Shown: positions 1-9,361 of the stretch, piece by piece | How the letters are laid out: each line of letters starts with the position of its first letter | Numbering within the stretch: the first letter of the stretch is position 1 | NCBI GenBank assembly: GCA_905221605.1 | Contig: CAJNDS010002542.1 | Location: forward strand, 243,953 to 307,952 | DNA: 64,000 bases | Direction of reading: 5' to 3' | Source of the DNA: Symbiodinium natans | Taxonomy: Eukaryota; Sar; Dinophyceae; Suessiales; Symbiodiniaceae | Notes under the pieces: model-generated | What the model was told of the DNA's origin: nothing | What the model saw: the letters and a program-made list of their open reading frames with translations, nothing else | Database searches by the model: none | Made by a program: the position numbers and the translations under genes

Positions 1-27
1 CCACACACACACACACACACACACACC

Positions 28-72
<45 letters not shown>

Positions 73-163
73 GCACACACACCCGCACACACACCCGCAC
101 ACACACCCGCACACACACCCGCACACACACCCGCACGCACACACACACACACACACACACCCA

Positions 164-223
<60 letters not shown>

Positions 224-226
224 CAC
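1..226. repeat. (CA)n / CCCGCACA / (GCAC)n microsatellite
   Basis: Nearly pure CA dinucleotides, interrupted by CCCGCACACA units and a GCAC tetranucleotide run around 165-210. It is simple-sequence DNA with no coding signal and starts at the window edge, so its full length is unknown. Confidence 0.95.
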
Positions 227-708
227 CAGAAAAAGAAACGGCAACCCCGATCCCCTCAAGAAAAGCCAAAATCAAGCAACAAATCTGAACCCTAAATAAA
301 CCCTAAACTCTAAACCTAATCCCCTCTCTCCCCCTCCATTAACAGACCCAAATCAAGCAAAAGCCTTACTAAACCCTAAAATCTACACTCTATAGTGCCC
401 CCCTCCCCCCTCAGAAAAAGAACGAAATCACGCAAAAGACCTGAACCTAAACCCTAAACTCTAGGCCCTAATCCCCTCTCCCTTCCCCCTCTCCCCCTCA
501 ATAAAGAAGACAAAATCAAGCCTTACGGGCTGTGTAGTTAACCTTTTTGACCTTTTTGGTTATGTATAATCCCAGTACCTGAACCCTAAACCCTAAGCTC
601 TGAACCCCAATCCCCCCCTCAATAGCAAAAATCAAGCTGCGACCCTAGACTCTAGACCCTAATTAATCCCTAAACCCTAAACCCTAAACCCACAACTTGG
701 GAGCTTGG
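227..708. other. Degenerate CCCTAAA-rich spacer
   Basis: Scattered CCCTAAA, CCTAAT and CCCTCAA heptamer variants lie in C-rich DNA. No gene is visible. It ends in CCCTAAACCC just before the exon-like island at 709. Confidence 0.6.
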
Positions 709-780
709 GCTGCGGATCTCAGGATCACGCTGGACGACGAGGCCGAAAGCCTCAAGCTGTGCTTCCAGGCCGCGCACGCG
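709..780 (+). CDS. Exon-like island, beta-sandwich-type fragment
   Basis: An open stretch reading AADLRITLDDEAESLKLCFQ. The ESLKLCF segment resembles GSYKLCY at 9090-9170 and TYLLCFT at 17085-17159, so this may be an exon of a repeated extracellular-type domain. CCCTAAACCC lies upstream and a GGGTTTA array downstream. Exon borders and product are not proven; this could be a gene relic. Confidence 0.35.
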
Positions 781-819
781 CGCGCACCCGGGGGGGGAGG
801 GGGGAGAGAGAGTTGGGGG

Positions 820-918
820 TGGAAGGGTTTAGGGTTTAGGGTTTAGGGTTTAGGGTTTAGGGTTTAGGGTTTAGGGTTTAGGGTTTAGGGTTTAGGGTTT
901 AGGGTTTAGGGTTTAGGG
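820..918 (+). repeat. Telomere-like (GGGTTTA)n array
   Basis: About thirteen near-perfect GGGTTTA heptamers in tandem, then decaying variants. It is interstitial: it is not at the window end and continues into unrelated sequence. It directly follows the exon-like island at 709-780. Confidence 0.95.
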
Positions 919-2516
919 CTCTTGGTTTTAGGCCTTCTAGGGTTTACGGGTTTAGGCGGCTTGGCCTTTCGGGTTTTTGGGGTTCAGGACTCTCGGGGAT
1001 TTAGTGTTTGGGTTTTGGGGCTAGGGGTTTAGGGTTTTAGGATGCTCAGGGTTGGTAGGGGTTTTAGAGTTTAAGGGTTCTGAGGGTTAAGGGTTCAGGG
1101 TTTTAGGGTTCTTCGGGCTGGGGGGGCTAGGGGGTTAGGGGTTTAGGGCTGTATAGCTTTAGGGGTTAGGGGTTGGGTTTTCGGGTTTTCGGGTTTTAGG
1201 GTTTTAGGGTTTTTAGGGTTTTTAGGGCTTTAGGGTTTAGGGTCTAGGGTTAAGGGGTTCAATGGGGCTTCATCGGCTTTGATGGGGCTTGAATGGCTGC
1301 CGCCGGTGCCGACAGCGTGGAGCTGGGCCCAGCTCCACGATCTTTGGGGCTATCGAGCCTAAGAGGCGAGGATCTCTGCATGTCCACACGCTGCTCTGCT
1401 TCCATGGCGCCTGTTCTCCCGAAGACCCGCGCGCCTCAACTCTTCCTGGTCGGCGCGGCGGACAGCTCTGATGGCTGGGGTGGACTCTGTGCTTCTCACC
1501 TCCTCGAGCGCCTTTGTCCCATGCTCGTTGACGCCTTTTGGGTGGTTTTGGGCTTTGGGCTTTGAGTTTGTGGTTTCTGGGTTTAGGGTGTCAGCGTTTG
1601 GGGTGTGGGTGTTACGGTTTGTGAGCTTCTGAGCTTTTGGGGTTATCGCGCTTAGTTAGTGCAATTAAGTCTCGAAGCGAGGCTATCGGGTTTGAGGGGT
1701 TGTGTTGCGTGGCCCTTGAGGTAGGTTAGGCTTTTTGCGTGTTGGGCTCGTGGGGGGTTTTGGCTCGTCAACGCTATTGCATAAAGGGGTTCAGGATTTG
1801 GGGTACTTCAGTGCCGGTCCTCGCAACCCTCAACCCTAAACCCTCAACCCTAAATCCTAAATTCTAAATCCTAAGCTCCAAACCCTAAACCTAAAACCTC
1901 ATAAGGGGGTTTGGGGCGAAGTCCCCGTTGAAAAGCCCGAAGCCCAAGCTGCTGAAACCCATTTGGTAATGTCTCTAAGTCATGGGCAGTTGTGGGGGCT
2001 CCTTAGTATGAGGCGGCCCCTACTATTTAGGGTACCCAAACAAGGGGGCACCATCATGTTGAGAGCTGAGAACTTCGAGTTCCAGCTTGAGAAAGTTAGG
2101 CGCCTAAAGACGCCAGGGCGCCGGCAAGACGGAGGTCGAGGAGCAGACGGGTATCTCCCTAGCAGTGGTGCCCTGGCTGCATTGGCTAGAGGGTTCTTAA
2201 GGGAGGGGGCTTCAAGGGGGGGCATGTATATAACCCCAAATTTCTCCGCCCTAAGGCTCCCTAAGCTTCCCTAAGGTTCCCTAGGTACCCACCCCCATGA
2301 GCCCTCCTCCCTTAAGAGCTCTGCTAGTAATTGGAGATCCCTGCTCATCGGGGTCCGTGAAAGGTTTAAGAAGTTCTGTCCGAGCTGTAACAGACGGAAG
2401 CTTGGTCTTGTAGGGCTTAGAGGGCTTGCAGGGCTCAGAGGGCTTATAGGGTCATTTTAATGGGGTTGCTGAGGGTTTTCCAGAACACCCCAAACCCTAA
2501 GCTCTAGACTGGCTAG
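919..2516. other. Decayed heptamer DNA without a clear gene
   Basis: G-rich heptamer derivatives fill roughly 919-1660. C-rich derivatives follow around 1826-1900. The stretch between them is more complex, but its open frames are short and overlap each other in several frames without recognisable motifs. A small exon cannot be excluded near 1290-1460 or 2040-2230. Confidence 0.5.
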
Positions 2517-2579
2517 GTGCCTGTCAGCGACACGGCGGCGATTTCCGGCATCGACCCCACCACTGTCACCCAAGGTGGC
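2517..2579 (+). CDS. Exon-like island (SDTAAISGIDPTTVTQGG)
   Basis: Reads VPVSDTAAISGIDPTTVT then QGG and a stop. The 'I-x-G-I-D-P-T-T-V-T' run resembles ITSISPNLITS at 11832-11927, as expected for the first strand of an Ig/IPT-like beta-sandwich repeat. CCCTAAGC lies upstream and GGGTTTAGGG downstream. The product is unknown. Confidence 0.35.
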
Positions 2580-3708
2580 TGATGGGTCTGGGGGTTTAGG
2601 GTTTAGGGTTTAGGTTTTAGGGTTGAGGGTTCAGGGTTTAGGTTTTAGGGTTTAGGGTTTAGGGTTTAGTAGGAATAGACAATAGAGACTCGTGTTTTCG
2701 GAAATAAGGGGCTCTAACCACAAGCCATGAGGTATAATTATGCTGTAAGAAAGTCCCGAAGCCCAGGTAGCAGGTGGCTCATGGCCTTCCTTAAAACGGA
2801 AGCGCTACTTTTTACCAGCCTCGAACCTCAACCCTGAAAACCTTCGAGCCCAAAGACCAAGACACCATATTAGTATATGTATACATACATATATATATAT
2901 GTACATATATATATATAATATTGTTGATGTTGACTTTTGTTGGGGGGGGATTGGGGGTTTCTTGGCTTCCGGGTTTATAGATGTTTGGGTTGAGAAGGCC
3001 CGAGGGGCCTAATCCCTGAGCGATGCAGGGGGGTTTGGGCGATGAAGGGTTTAGGGGTTGGAGGTTTAGGATGTAGGGTTTAGGGGTTGGGGGTTGAGGA
3101 TTTAGGATTTAGGGTTTAGGGTTTAGGATTTAGAGTTTAGGGTTGAGGGCAGTTTTGGGTTCAGGACTTGGGCCAAATCCTTGCAATCCCAAAAGCCGAA
3201 AAACAAACGGCCCCAAAACCCTAGAAAGCCTCTAGAGACCCCTAAGACCACCCCAGCCTGCGCACGAGCCCCGGAAGACCTGAAAAACATTTTCAGGAGC
3301 TTTTAACGGTCGGGGGTTTAGGGGTAAGGGTTTAGGGTTGAAGGGGGAGGCCCGAAATTACCCTGAACTTGCGGGCTCTGAGCGATACACTCTCCACTGT
3401 AATTGGTCTGAATTCCCTGTGAAGAGCGGACAAGCAAGCAAATCTAAAATCCCAAACCCTAAGCCCTGAACCGCGAAACCCTAAAACCCTGATTAAACCA
3501 CAAAAGCCTAAACCCGAAACCCGAAAAACGTACACCCCTGAAACCTAAAACCTTGAAACCCCAAATCCCTGAACCGTAAAAGCCTAAACCCTAAACCCCT
3601 AAAACCTTGAAATCCACCAAAAACCCTAAAGCCGCAAGAACCTTGAACCCAAAGCCCTCACAACCCTAAACCCTAAACCCTAAAAACCCTAAACCCGCGT
3701 GGCGCGAA
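2580..3708. other. Heptamer-rich spacer with AT microsatellite
   Basis: GGGTTTA derivatives lie around 2590-2670 and 3000-3150, a short ATAT tract at 2875-2920, and CCCTAAA derivatives at 3445-3700. No gene is visible. The whole spacer runs from G-rich at its left end to C-rich at its right end. Confidence 0.6.
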
Positions 3709-3765
3709 GGCGTGGCGACCACAATGACCCTGATGGGAGCAGGGCCCGGCTCGAAGGCCCTCCCT
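3709..3765 (+). CDS. Exon-like island (GVATTMTLMGAGPGSKA)
   Basis: Reads GVATTMTLMGAGPGSKALPG and is closely similar to VATTIALVGASEGDKATFV at 12873-12950. Two independent islands with the same motif suggest a repeated domain. CCCTAAACCC lies upstream and (GGGTTTA)4 immediately downstream. The family is not identified. Confidence 0.4.
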
Positions 3766-5190
3766 GGAGTCTTTAGGGTTTAGGGTTTAGGGTTTAGGGT
3801 TTAGGTTGTAGGGTTTAGGATTTAGCCCATAGTTTGGGGGTTCGCTTCCGAGAGTTTGAACTGTGAGATAGTGAACCTCTTTTGGCGTCTGTGATGGCGG
3901 CAAGAAGCGTGAGATCTTTGTTTCGGCGCTCGACAACGTGCTGTGGCATTGGCTGCTTGCCGCGAGTGCTTCCGCTACTCTGGTGAGGGTGGCAGGCTAG
4001 GAGCATGCTGATGTCATCCGCAGCTTGTGACATTGTGCTTGAACATAGTGAAAGAGCTCATCTTGAATTGCCGTCATGGCTTCACAAATGCCCACTTCCT
4101 CTCCAAGAAAATCTCCCTCGGCTCAGAGTTGTGAAGCAGTCGGGACATTAACGAATCAAATTTCCAGATGTGTCCTAAGCACCGCCCCGTCCGCCAGAAT
4201 TTACTAAATTGCTGCAGTGAGGGTCAGAATGCCCCCCCCCCCCCTCACCTTGTGTAAAAGAGGTATCAGAATTCATGAGGCCACCGACGAATTTCCTACT
4301 TCGGTTTTCGGCTCGGGGTTGCCGGTTTAGGGGTTTATGGTTTCTAGGGTTCGGGGCTTGGGGCTGAGGCTTTAGGGTGCTAATTCATCCAACTCGTCCT
4401 TTAACCTCCCAGCCAACAATGGGAGCCCCTTGAGAAGCCTCCATCTACTGTAGGGGTCAGAGTAACTTCTTAGTATTCCCAAGTGGTCCCTTTACTCAAC
4501 CCTGTTCTAATCAGTAAGGCCCCTATGTTAGCCGGCTTCCGACAAGTAGGGGTGCCCTTTTTTAGGCGGTGTGGGTGAGGGTGGTCAGGTTCCTAGAGTA
4601 AGGAGTCAGACTGCTTTGGGGGCCAGAAAAGGGGGGGTTGGGTTTTGGTACCCCCGGCGGGGTTCTTAGGGTTCCAGGGTGGCTGAAAGGAGCACATTTG
4701 TGCTTCCGCGTTTTGGGCCCATTGCATTGAGCGGAGTGGAAGTCGCTAGTGAGACGAGAAGAATCCACGAGCGCTCAGGCCATTTTTAGTGCCCGCGAAG
4801 GAAGACTGCGCGACGCTGTCCCGAACGCTGGAGCTGGATGGCAGCCTCGTCAAAAGGTTCTTTTATTGTATCTATAGTTCTGGGTTGTTGCAGTGACAGT
4901 AATCACAATGTATACATACAACATATCTGATATAGAGACATATGTACATATTCTCCTCTCAGCGTCCTAAACCTAGAAGCGTCCCTAACCCCCTAAGCCT
5001 TTTCCACGGGCCGCAGACCCCCCCCCCCCCCAGCCCCCATCCATCCCCCGCTAAGGGGTTTCAAGTGAGTGTGGGGGTTTACATGTGTTTCAGGCTTAGA
5101 GTATTAGTACAGGGTTTAGGGTTCAGGGGTTTCGGGTGCCAGGCATAGCAAAGTAAGGGTGCACCTGACCCAAGAAAACACAAGCACTCC
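3766..5190. other. Spacer with decayed heptamers, no clear gene
   Basis: Starts with a short GGGTTTA array. The stretch 3830-4260 has higher complexity, but its open frames carry no recognised motif. A copy of a dispersed repeat lies at 4467-4545, and C homopolymers at 4229 and 5020. Nothing here supports a gene model. Confidence 0.5.
4467..4545 (+). repeat. Dispersed repeat, copy 1 of 3
   Basis: Contains TAGTATTCCC, TGGTCCCTTTAC and TTCTAATCAGTAAGGCCCCT in order. The same order recurs at 60247-60335 and 61949-62030. No terminal inverted repeats were seen; the type is unknown. Confidence 0.55.
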
Positions 5191-5194
5191 ACGG

Positions 5195-5251
5195 CTTAGG
5201 GTTTAGGGTTTAGGGTTTAGGGTTTAGGGTTTAGGGTTTAGGGTTTAGGGT

Positions 5252-5283
<32 letters not shown>

Positions 5284-5312
5284 GGTTTAGGGTTTAGGGT
5301 TTAGGGTTTAGG
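5195..5312 (+). repeat. Telomere-like array with a homogenised GGGTTGA block
   Basis: About eight GGGTTTA units, then about five GGGTTGA units, then about four GGGTTTA units. The variant is confined to one contiguous block, which indicates local amplification rather than random point decay. It adjoins the inverted-repeat-bounded element at 5322. Confidence 0.9.
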
Positions 5313-5321
5313 GGGGCCCAG

Positions 5322-5373
5322 TTTTTTTTTTGCAAAGGTGTGGCTCGGGCCTGTCCCCTTGCAAAGGTGTGGC
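5322..5373 (+). repeat. Left terminal inverted repeat of the 2.2 kb element
   Basis: T-run followed by two copies of TGCAAAGGTGTGGCT separated by CGGGCCTGTCCCCT. It matches the reverse complement of 7441-7501 apart from the spacer between the two copies. Confidence 0.65.
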
Positions 5374-5379
5374 TTGGCT

Positions 5380-5625
5380 TGGCTTGTCCCCTTGCAAAGG
5401 CGTGGCTTGGCTTGGCTCTGCTTGGCCTGGTTTGGCTTGGCTTTGCTCGGCCTGGCCTGGCTCGTCTTGGCCCGGCTCGGCTTGGCTCGGCTTGGCTTTT
5501 CTCGGCTCGGCTTGGCTCGGCTTGGCTTGGCTCGCCTCGGCTTGCCTCGCTCGGCTGAAGTTGGCTTGCTCGGCACGGCCTTGGCCTTCTTGGCTCGTCT
5601 CGGATTGGCTTGGCTCGACTTTGCT
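5380..5625. repeat. CTTGG/CTCGG pentanucleotide tract
   Basis: Long run of TTGGC and TCGGC pentamers. Because the pentamer has no stop in several frames, it yields long spurious frames on both strands (Lys-Pro-Ser-Arg-Ala or Leu-Gly-Ser-Ala-Trp repeats). Confidence 0.85.
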
Positions 5626-5744
5626 CTGTGTTGAACCCCGCTCTTTCGTGCGAAGCTTTCTTCAAAGAACATATGTTTTTGCGCCGTGTTGAACCCCGGT
5701 CTTTTGACGTGCGAAGCTTTCAGAAAACATATGTGTTCTGAAAC

Positions 5745-6850
5745 CCATCATGCGAGCATTGTGTTTGCAAATGAGGGGGTTTAAGTCGTACGAAGAAATC
5801 CTGCGAGGATCGTGTTTGCAAATGGGGGGAGGTGGGTTTAAGTCGTACGAACCCATGATGCGAGCATTGTGGTTGCAAAAATGGGGGGGGCTGCGCCCCC
5901 CCGCTTTCTTTAAGGCCGCCCCCCATTTTGAGCCAGGCAGTCTTTTTCAATAACATGATGCGAGCATTGTGTTTGCAAGTGGGGGGGGCTGCGCCCCCCC
6001 CAACCCCCCCCCGCTCTCTTTAGACGCACAAAGCTTTGAAAGAACATGTTATCTGAAACCCATCATGCGAGCATCGTGTTTGCAAATGGGGGAGGGGGGT
6101 GTTAAGTCGTACGAACCCATCATGCGAGCATTGTGTAAGCAAATGGGGGAGGGGGGGTGCGCCCCCCCCAACCCCCCCGCTTTTTTTAAGGCTGCCACCC
6201 ATTTTAAAGACTGTACTCGCATGATGCAACACCTATTGTAAGCCATACACTCTTTTTGAAACACATGATGCGAGCATTGTGTTTGCAAATGGGGGGAGGG
6301 GGCTGCGCCCCCCCCCCCCCCCCAACCCCCCCGCTTTTTTTAGACTGCCACCCATTTTAAGCCGCACAGTCTTTTTTCCAACGCATGATGCGAGCATTGT
6401 GTTTGCAAATGGGGTGTCTGCGCCCCCCCCAACCCCCCCGCTCTTTTTAGACGCACAAAAGTTTTGAAAGAACATGTTGTCTGAAACCCATCATGCGAGC
6501 ATCGTGTTTGCGCAAGTGGGGGAGGGGGCTTTAAGTCGTAGAAACCCATCATGCGAGCATTGTGTTTGCAAATGGGGGGGGCCCCAACCCCCGCTTTCTT
6601 TTAAGGCTGCCACCCATTTTAAGCCGTACAGTCTTTTTCAAGCACATGATGCGAGCACTGTGTTTGCAAAACTTATTATAAGCCATACGCTCTTTTCTTC
6701 AAACACATGATACGAGCATTGTGTTTGCAAATGGGGGTGGGCTGCGCCCCCCCCAACCCCCCGCTCCTTTTAGAGGCACAGAGCTTTGAAAGAAGATTTT
6801 GTCTGAAACCCATCATGCGAGCATCGTGTTTGCAAATGGGGGAGGGGGTT
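5745..6850 (+). repeat. Complex tandem repeat around CATGATGCGAGCATTGTG
   Basis: About fourteen copies of ATGCGAGCATTGTGTTTGC followed by AAATGGGGG. Some copies continue through a G7-CTGCG-C7 type hairpin and a conserved CTGCCACCCATTTTAAG block. The two unit types, CATCATGCG with a GTCGTACGAA link and CATGATGCG with the hairpin block, alternate irregularly. The open frames here are repeat artefacts. Confidence 0.85.
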
Positions 6851-6855
6851 TAAAC

Positions 6856-7432
6856 TTGCTGCTATTTACCGTCTTTGCAACCTTTGAAACGCAGAAAGGC
6901 TGCTATTTGTACAGTATTTACAGCCTCTGCAAGCTCGGAAATGCTGCTAGTTACATCATTTGCAACGTTTGGACACGAGCAAATGCTGCTATTCACATTA
7001 TTTGCAGCTTCTGACAACGCAGAAATGCTGCTATTAACAGTATTTGCAGGCTCTGGCAACGCGCAGATGCTGCTATTTGCAGCACTTAGAAATGCCGCTT
7101 ATGCTTGCCGAGATCAAACCCTCAACTGTGCAGCCTCTCCAAACTCAGAAATCCTGCTATTTACCATATTTGCATCCTCTGAAAATGCAGAAATGCTGCT
7201 ATTTACGGTATTTGCTGCCTCTGCAAATTCAGATATGCTGCTAGCAACAGTATTTGCGACGTCTGGACACGCACAAATGCTGCCTTTACAGTATTTGCAG
7301 CCTCTGACAACGCAGAAATGCCGCTATTTACAGTATTTGCTCTGGCAACGCACAAATGCTGTTATTTACAGTATTTGCAGCCTCTGCAAACGCAGAAATG
7401 CTGCAATTTACAGTATTCGCAGCCCCGAACCA
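6856..7432 (+). repeat. 42 bp tandem minisatellite, about twelve units
   Basis: The unit begins TGCTGCTATTTACAGTATTT and ends CAACGCAGAAA; most units are exactly 42 bp. One longer unit (about 7067-7150) carries an extra segment. As 42 is divisible by three, one + frame stays open from 6875 to 7573 with a 14-residue repeat (E-M-L-L-F-T-V-F-A-A-S). Coding is unproven. Confidence 0.85.
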
Positions 7433-7440
7433 AGAACCAA

Positions 7441-7501
7441 GGCCGAGCCACACCTTTGCAAGGAAACATGGCCGAGCCACACCTTTGCAAAAAAAAAAAA
7501 A
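7441..7501 (-). repeat. Right terminal inverted repeat of the 2.2 kb element
   Basis: Two copies of GAGCCACACCTTTGCAA separated by GGAAACATGGCC, closing on an A-run. This is the reverse complement of the left end at 5322-5373. Confidence 0.65.
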
Positions 7502-7667
7502 CCTTCCGCCGGTTTAGGGTTTTGGGTTTTGGGGGGGGGGGGGGCTCATAGCTTAACTCAGAGTCGGCCATGATACGCTTAAAAAGGAAAAAAGGAACCC
7601 TCGACCCATCGAAAGCAGGCAAGGCCAAGCTGGTGGCCAAAACAGTTTGGCGCCTTCAAGGGGTTTA

Positions 7668-7795
7668 TACCCAGAGGCTCCAACACTGGGACTCCAACAC
7701 CCCTTAGTTGATGAATATTCTTTGAACCATATAAGGAACCCTCTTCTACTTTAAGGAATATTCCTTAACGAAGGGGTATTGGAGTCTCTGGGTAG
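7668..7795. mobile_element. MITE-like hairpin, family B copy 1
   Basis: The left arm reads CCAGAGGCTCCAACAC, then a partial second copy ACTCCAACACCCCTTA. The right arm reads TAACGAAGGGGTATTGGAGT then CTCTGGG. The arms are complementary around an AT-rich centre with a GAATATTC palindrome. A second copy of the family lies at 9174-9361. No coding capacity. Confidence 0.6.
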
Positions 7796-8244
7796 GGCTC
7801 CGTACTTGCCGTGACTTCTCACGTCTCTCTTGTAGCCCAGTAACCACATTAGAAGTTTATAAGGGTACCCTTTGGGGTTGGTTAGTTTACAAGGGTGACC
7901 CAAGACCCGAAAAGAGTGCAAAAGGGCGCCACTGGGCGGGCTACCGAGAGTTTGCAAGAGTTTCGTTGTGCTCTTGGATCGTGGCTCTTCCCCGGCCTTG
8001 TAGGAAAGTGGAATTTATCCTCTTTTTTTTTTTGAGGGGGGGGGTAGCCTTGACGGGATGTGAGGTTGAGGTTTAGGGTTCGGGGTTCCGGGGTCCTAGG
8101 TGGGCTTCGTCTATATAGCCAACGAGTTGAGTCTTAGTTTCTATCTAGGGCAGATGTAGTGTGGTGGAGAGCTTCGCTGAGGTGGCTTGTTTTGCCTAAA
8201 TGCCAAGTCCTCAGCACTAAACCCTAAATTCCAAGCTCTGAGGC
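7796..8244. other. Spacer, nothing recognised
   Basis: Mixed sequence with short GGGTTTA relics near 8070 and CCCTAAATT near 8218. No supported gene. Confidence 0.5.
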
Positions 8245-8301
8245 AACAGCAAGGGCCTCTTCACCATCAACGGCAGCTCGTCTGCAGCAGTGATTCTGTC
8301 A
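8245..8301 (+). CDS. Exon-like island (KGLFTINGSSSAAVILS)
   Basis: Open stretch reading NSKGLFTINGSSSAAVILS, compatible with beta-strand-rich protein. CCCTAAATTCC lies upstream. A C homopolymer and a CCCTAAA array follow within 80 bp. It may belong with the other beta-sandwich-like islands, but the motif is too short for a firm call. Confidence 0.25.
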
Positions 8302-8331
8302 ACCCTAAGCGCTAGAAGCGCTACACCCTAC

Positions 8332-8332
<1 letters not shown>

Positions 8333-8366
<34 letters not shown>

Positions 8367-8530
8367 CACCAACCTAACCCTAAACCCTAACCCGTAAACC
8401 CTAAACCCTAAACCCTAAACCCTAAACCCTAAACCCTAAACCCTAAACCCTAAACCCTAAACCCTAAACCCTAAACCCTAAACCCTCAACCTAAACCTAA
8501 ACCCTAACCCCTAACCCTAAACCCTAAACA
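8333..8530 (+). repeat. C33 homopolymer and CCCTAAA telomere-like array
   Basis: Thirty-three C in a row (8333-8365), then about twenty CCCTAAA heptamers with a few CCCTAACC slips. It is an interstitial array in C-strand orientation. Confidence 0.95.
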
Positions 8531-8919
8531 GACTTGGCCAACTTCAGGCGGATACTGGACCTTTTGTATGGGTCTCGCATGCCATGGCTCCTTTTGAGGT
8601 GCCTGTTTCCAACGCCGAGCCTGATGTTTAGGGTCCCACCATGCAGAGGACCACATGTGTACCCCTGACATAACCCTTATACATAAATATAACCAACTCC
8701 TAAACCCTAAGCCTGAAAACCTTAATTCCCTAAAACCGCAAAGCCCTAAAGCCCTAAAACCCTAAACTCCTAAACCCCTAAAGCCCTAAATCGCCCAAAA
8801 CCCCAAAACCCCAAAACCCTAAACCCCCCAAAACCCCCCAAAACCCCCAAAACCCCAAAGCCCCAAAACCCCAAAACCCTAGAACCCTCCAACCCTCAAA
8901 TCCTACCAGGAACTGGTAA
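8531..8919. other. Spacer with C-rich heptamer derivatives
   Basis: A short complex stretch (8531-8690) with no recognised motif, then CCCTAAA, CCCCAAAA and CCCCCCAAAA variants. No gene supported. Confidence 0.5.
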
Positions 8920-9101
8920 GACAAAAGGTGCCGGTGGCCCTAAACCCTAAACCCTAAACCCTCAAACCCTAAACCCTCAAACCCTAAACCCTCAAACCCT
9001 AAACCCTAAAACCCTAAACCCTAGAACCCTAAAACCCTAGAACCCTAGAACCCTAAAACCGTGAAGCCCTCAATGGTTCAGACAAAAAAGGTGCCGGTGG
9101 C
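8920..9101 (+). repeat. Telomere-like segment flanked by a ~19-21 bp direct duplication
   Basis: GACAAAA-GGTGCCGGTGGC at 8920-8938 recurs as GACAAAAAA-GGTGCCGGTGGC at 9081-9101, differing only by two A. Between them lies about 140 bp of CCCTAAA-type repeats. The right copy is the start of the exon-like island at 9090. This looks like target or exon-edge duplication around an inserted heptamer array. Confidence 0.65.
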
Positions 9102-9170
9102 AGCTACAAGCTCTGCTATCGCGGCCCTGGTGGGAGCGACTCCGTTGAGCAGACGCTGGGCACCCCTTTC
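9090..9170 (+). CDS. Exon-like island (GAGGSYKLCYRGPGGSDSVE)
   Basis: Reads GAGGSYKLCYRGPGGSDSVE then QTLGTP. It is one of the clearest coding islands of the first 27 kb: the residue pattern looks like protein, and it shares Y-K-L-C-Y / L-K-L-C-F / Y-L-L-C-F with islands at 709 and 17085. It is probably the C-terminal strands of a repeated beta-sandwich domain of a surface or secreted protein. It runs directly into a MITE-like hairpin at 9174. Confidence 0.45.
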
Positions 9171-9173
9171 GGA

Positions 9174-9361
9174 CCCCAGAGACTCCGATTCCCCTTATCC
9201 TAGTAGTAGAGTAGGTAACCTTTAACCTTTTTGGGGCAGTATAATCCCCTTACAATTCCAAAGGTTAACCTAAAATGAGGAGTATTTCCTAAAGTAGAAG
9301 CGAGTTCGTTAGATGGTTTAAGGAGTTTTCCTTGATTAAGGGGTATTGGAGCCCCTGGGAC
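9174..9361. mobile_element. MITE-like hairpin, family B copy 2
   Basis: The left arm is CCCAGAGACTCCGATTCCCCTTA, the right arm TTAAGGGGTATTGGAGCCCCTGGG. The inner part is AT-rich. The arms match those at 7668-7795. No coding capacity. Confidence 0.55.

Larger units (their letters stand above)
5322..7501. mobile_element. Putative 2.2 kb element bounded by ~50 bp inverted repeats
   Basis: The left end reads T-run, TGCAAAGGTGTGGCTCGG, then TTGCAAAGGTGTGGCT again. The right end is the reverse complement with the same doubled arrangement, closing on an A-run. The inside is almost wholly tandem repeat: a CTTGG/CTCGG pentamer tract, about fourteen copies of a CATGATGCGAGCA unit, and about twelve units of a 42 bp repeat. 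No transposase is visible. Telomere-like DNA lies on both sides and no target duplication was identified. Either a non-autonomous DNA element or a satellite cluster closed by an inverted duplication would fit. Confidence 0.5.

Noticed and set aside
1-918. Window start as a chromosome end because of telomere-like heptamers
   Set aside because: The heptamers occur in both orientations throughout the window, are degenerate, and the first 226 bases are CA repeats.
5294-5692. Long Lys-Pro-Ser-Arg-Ala and Leu-Gly-Ser-Ala-Trp frames on both strands
   Set aside because: They are translations of the CTTGG/CTCGG pentamer tract, which lacks stops in several frames.
5745-6850. CRISPR-like array of repeated ATGCGAGCATTGTG with variable spacers
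   Set aside because: The 'spacers' are themselves recurring blocks (GGGGG hairpin, CTGCCACCC), spacing is irregular, no cas genes, and the genome is eukaryotic.
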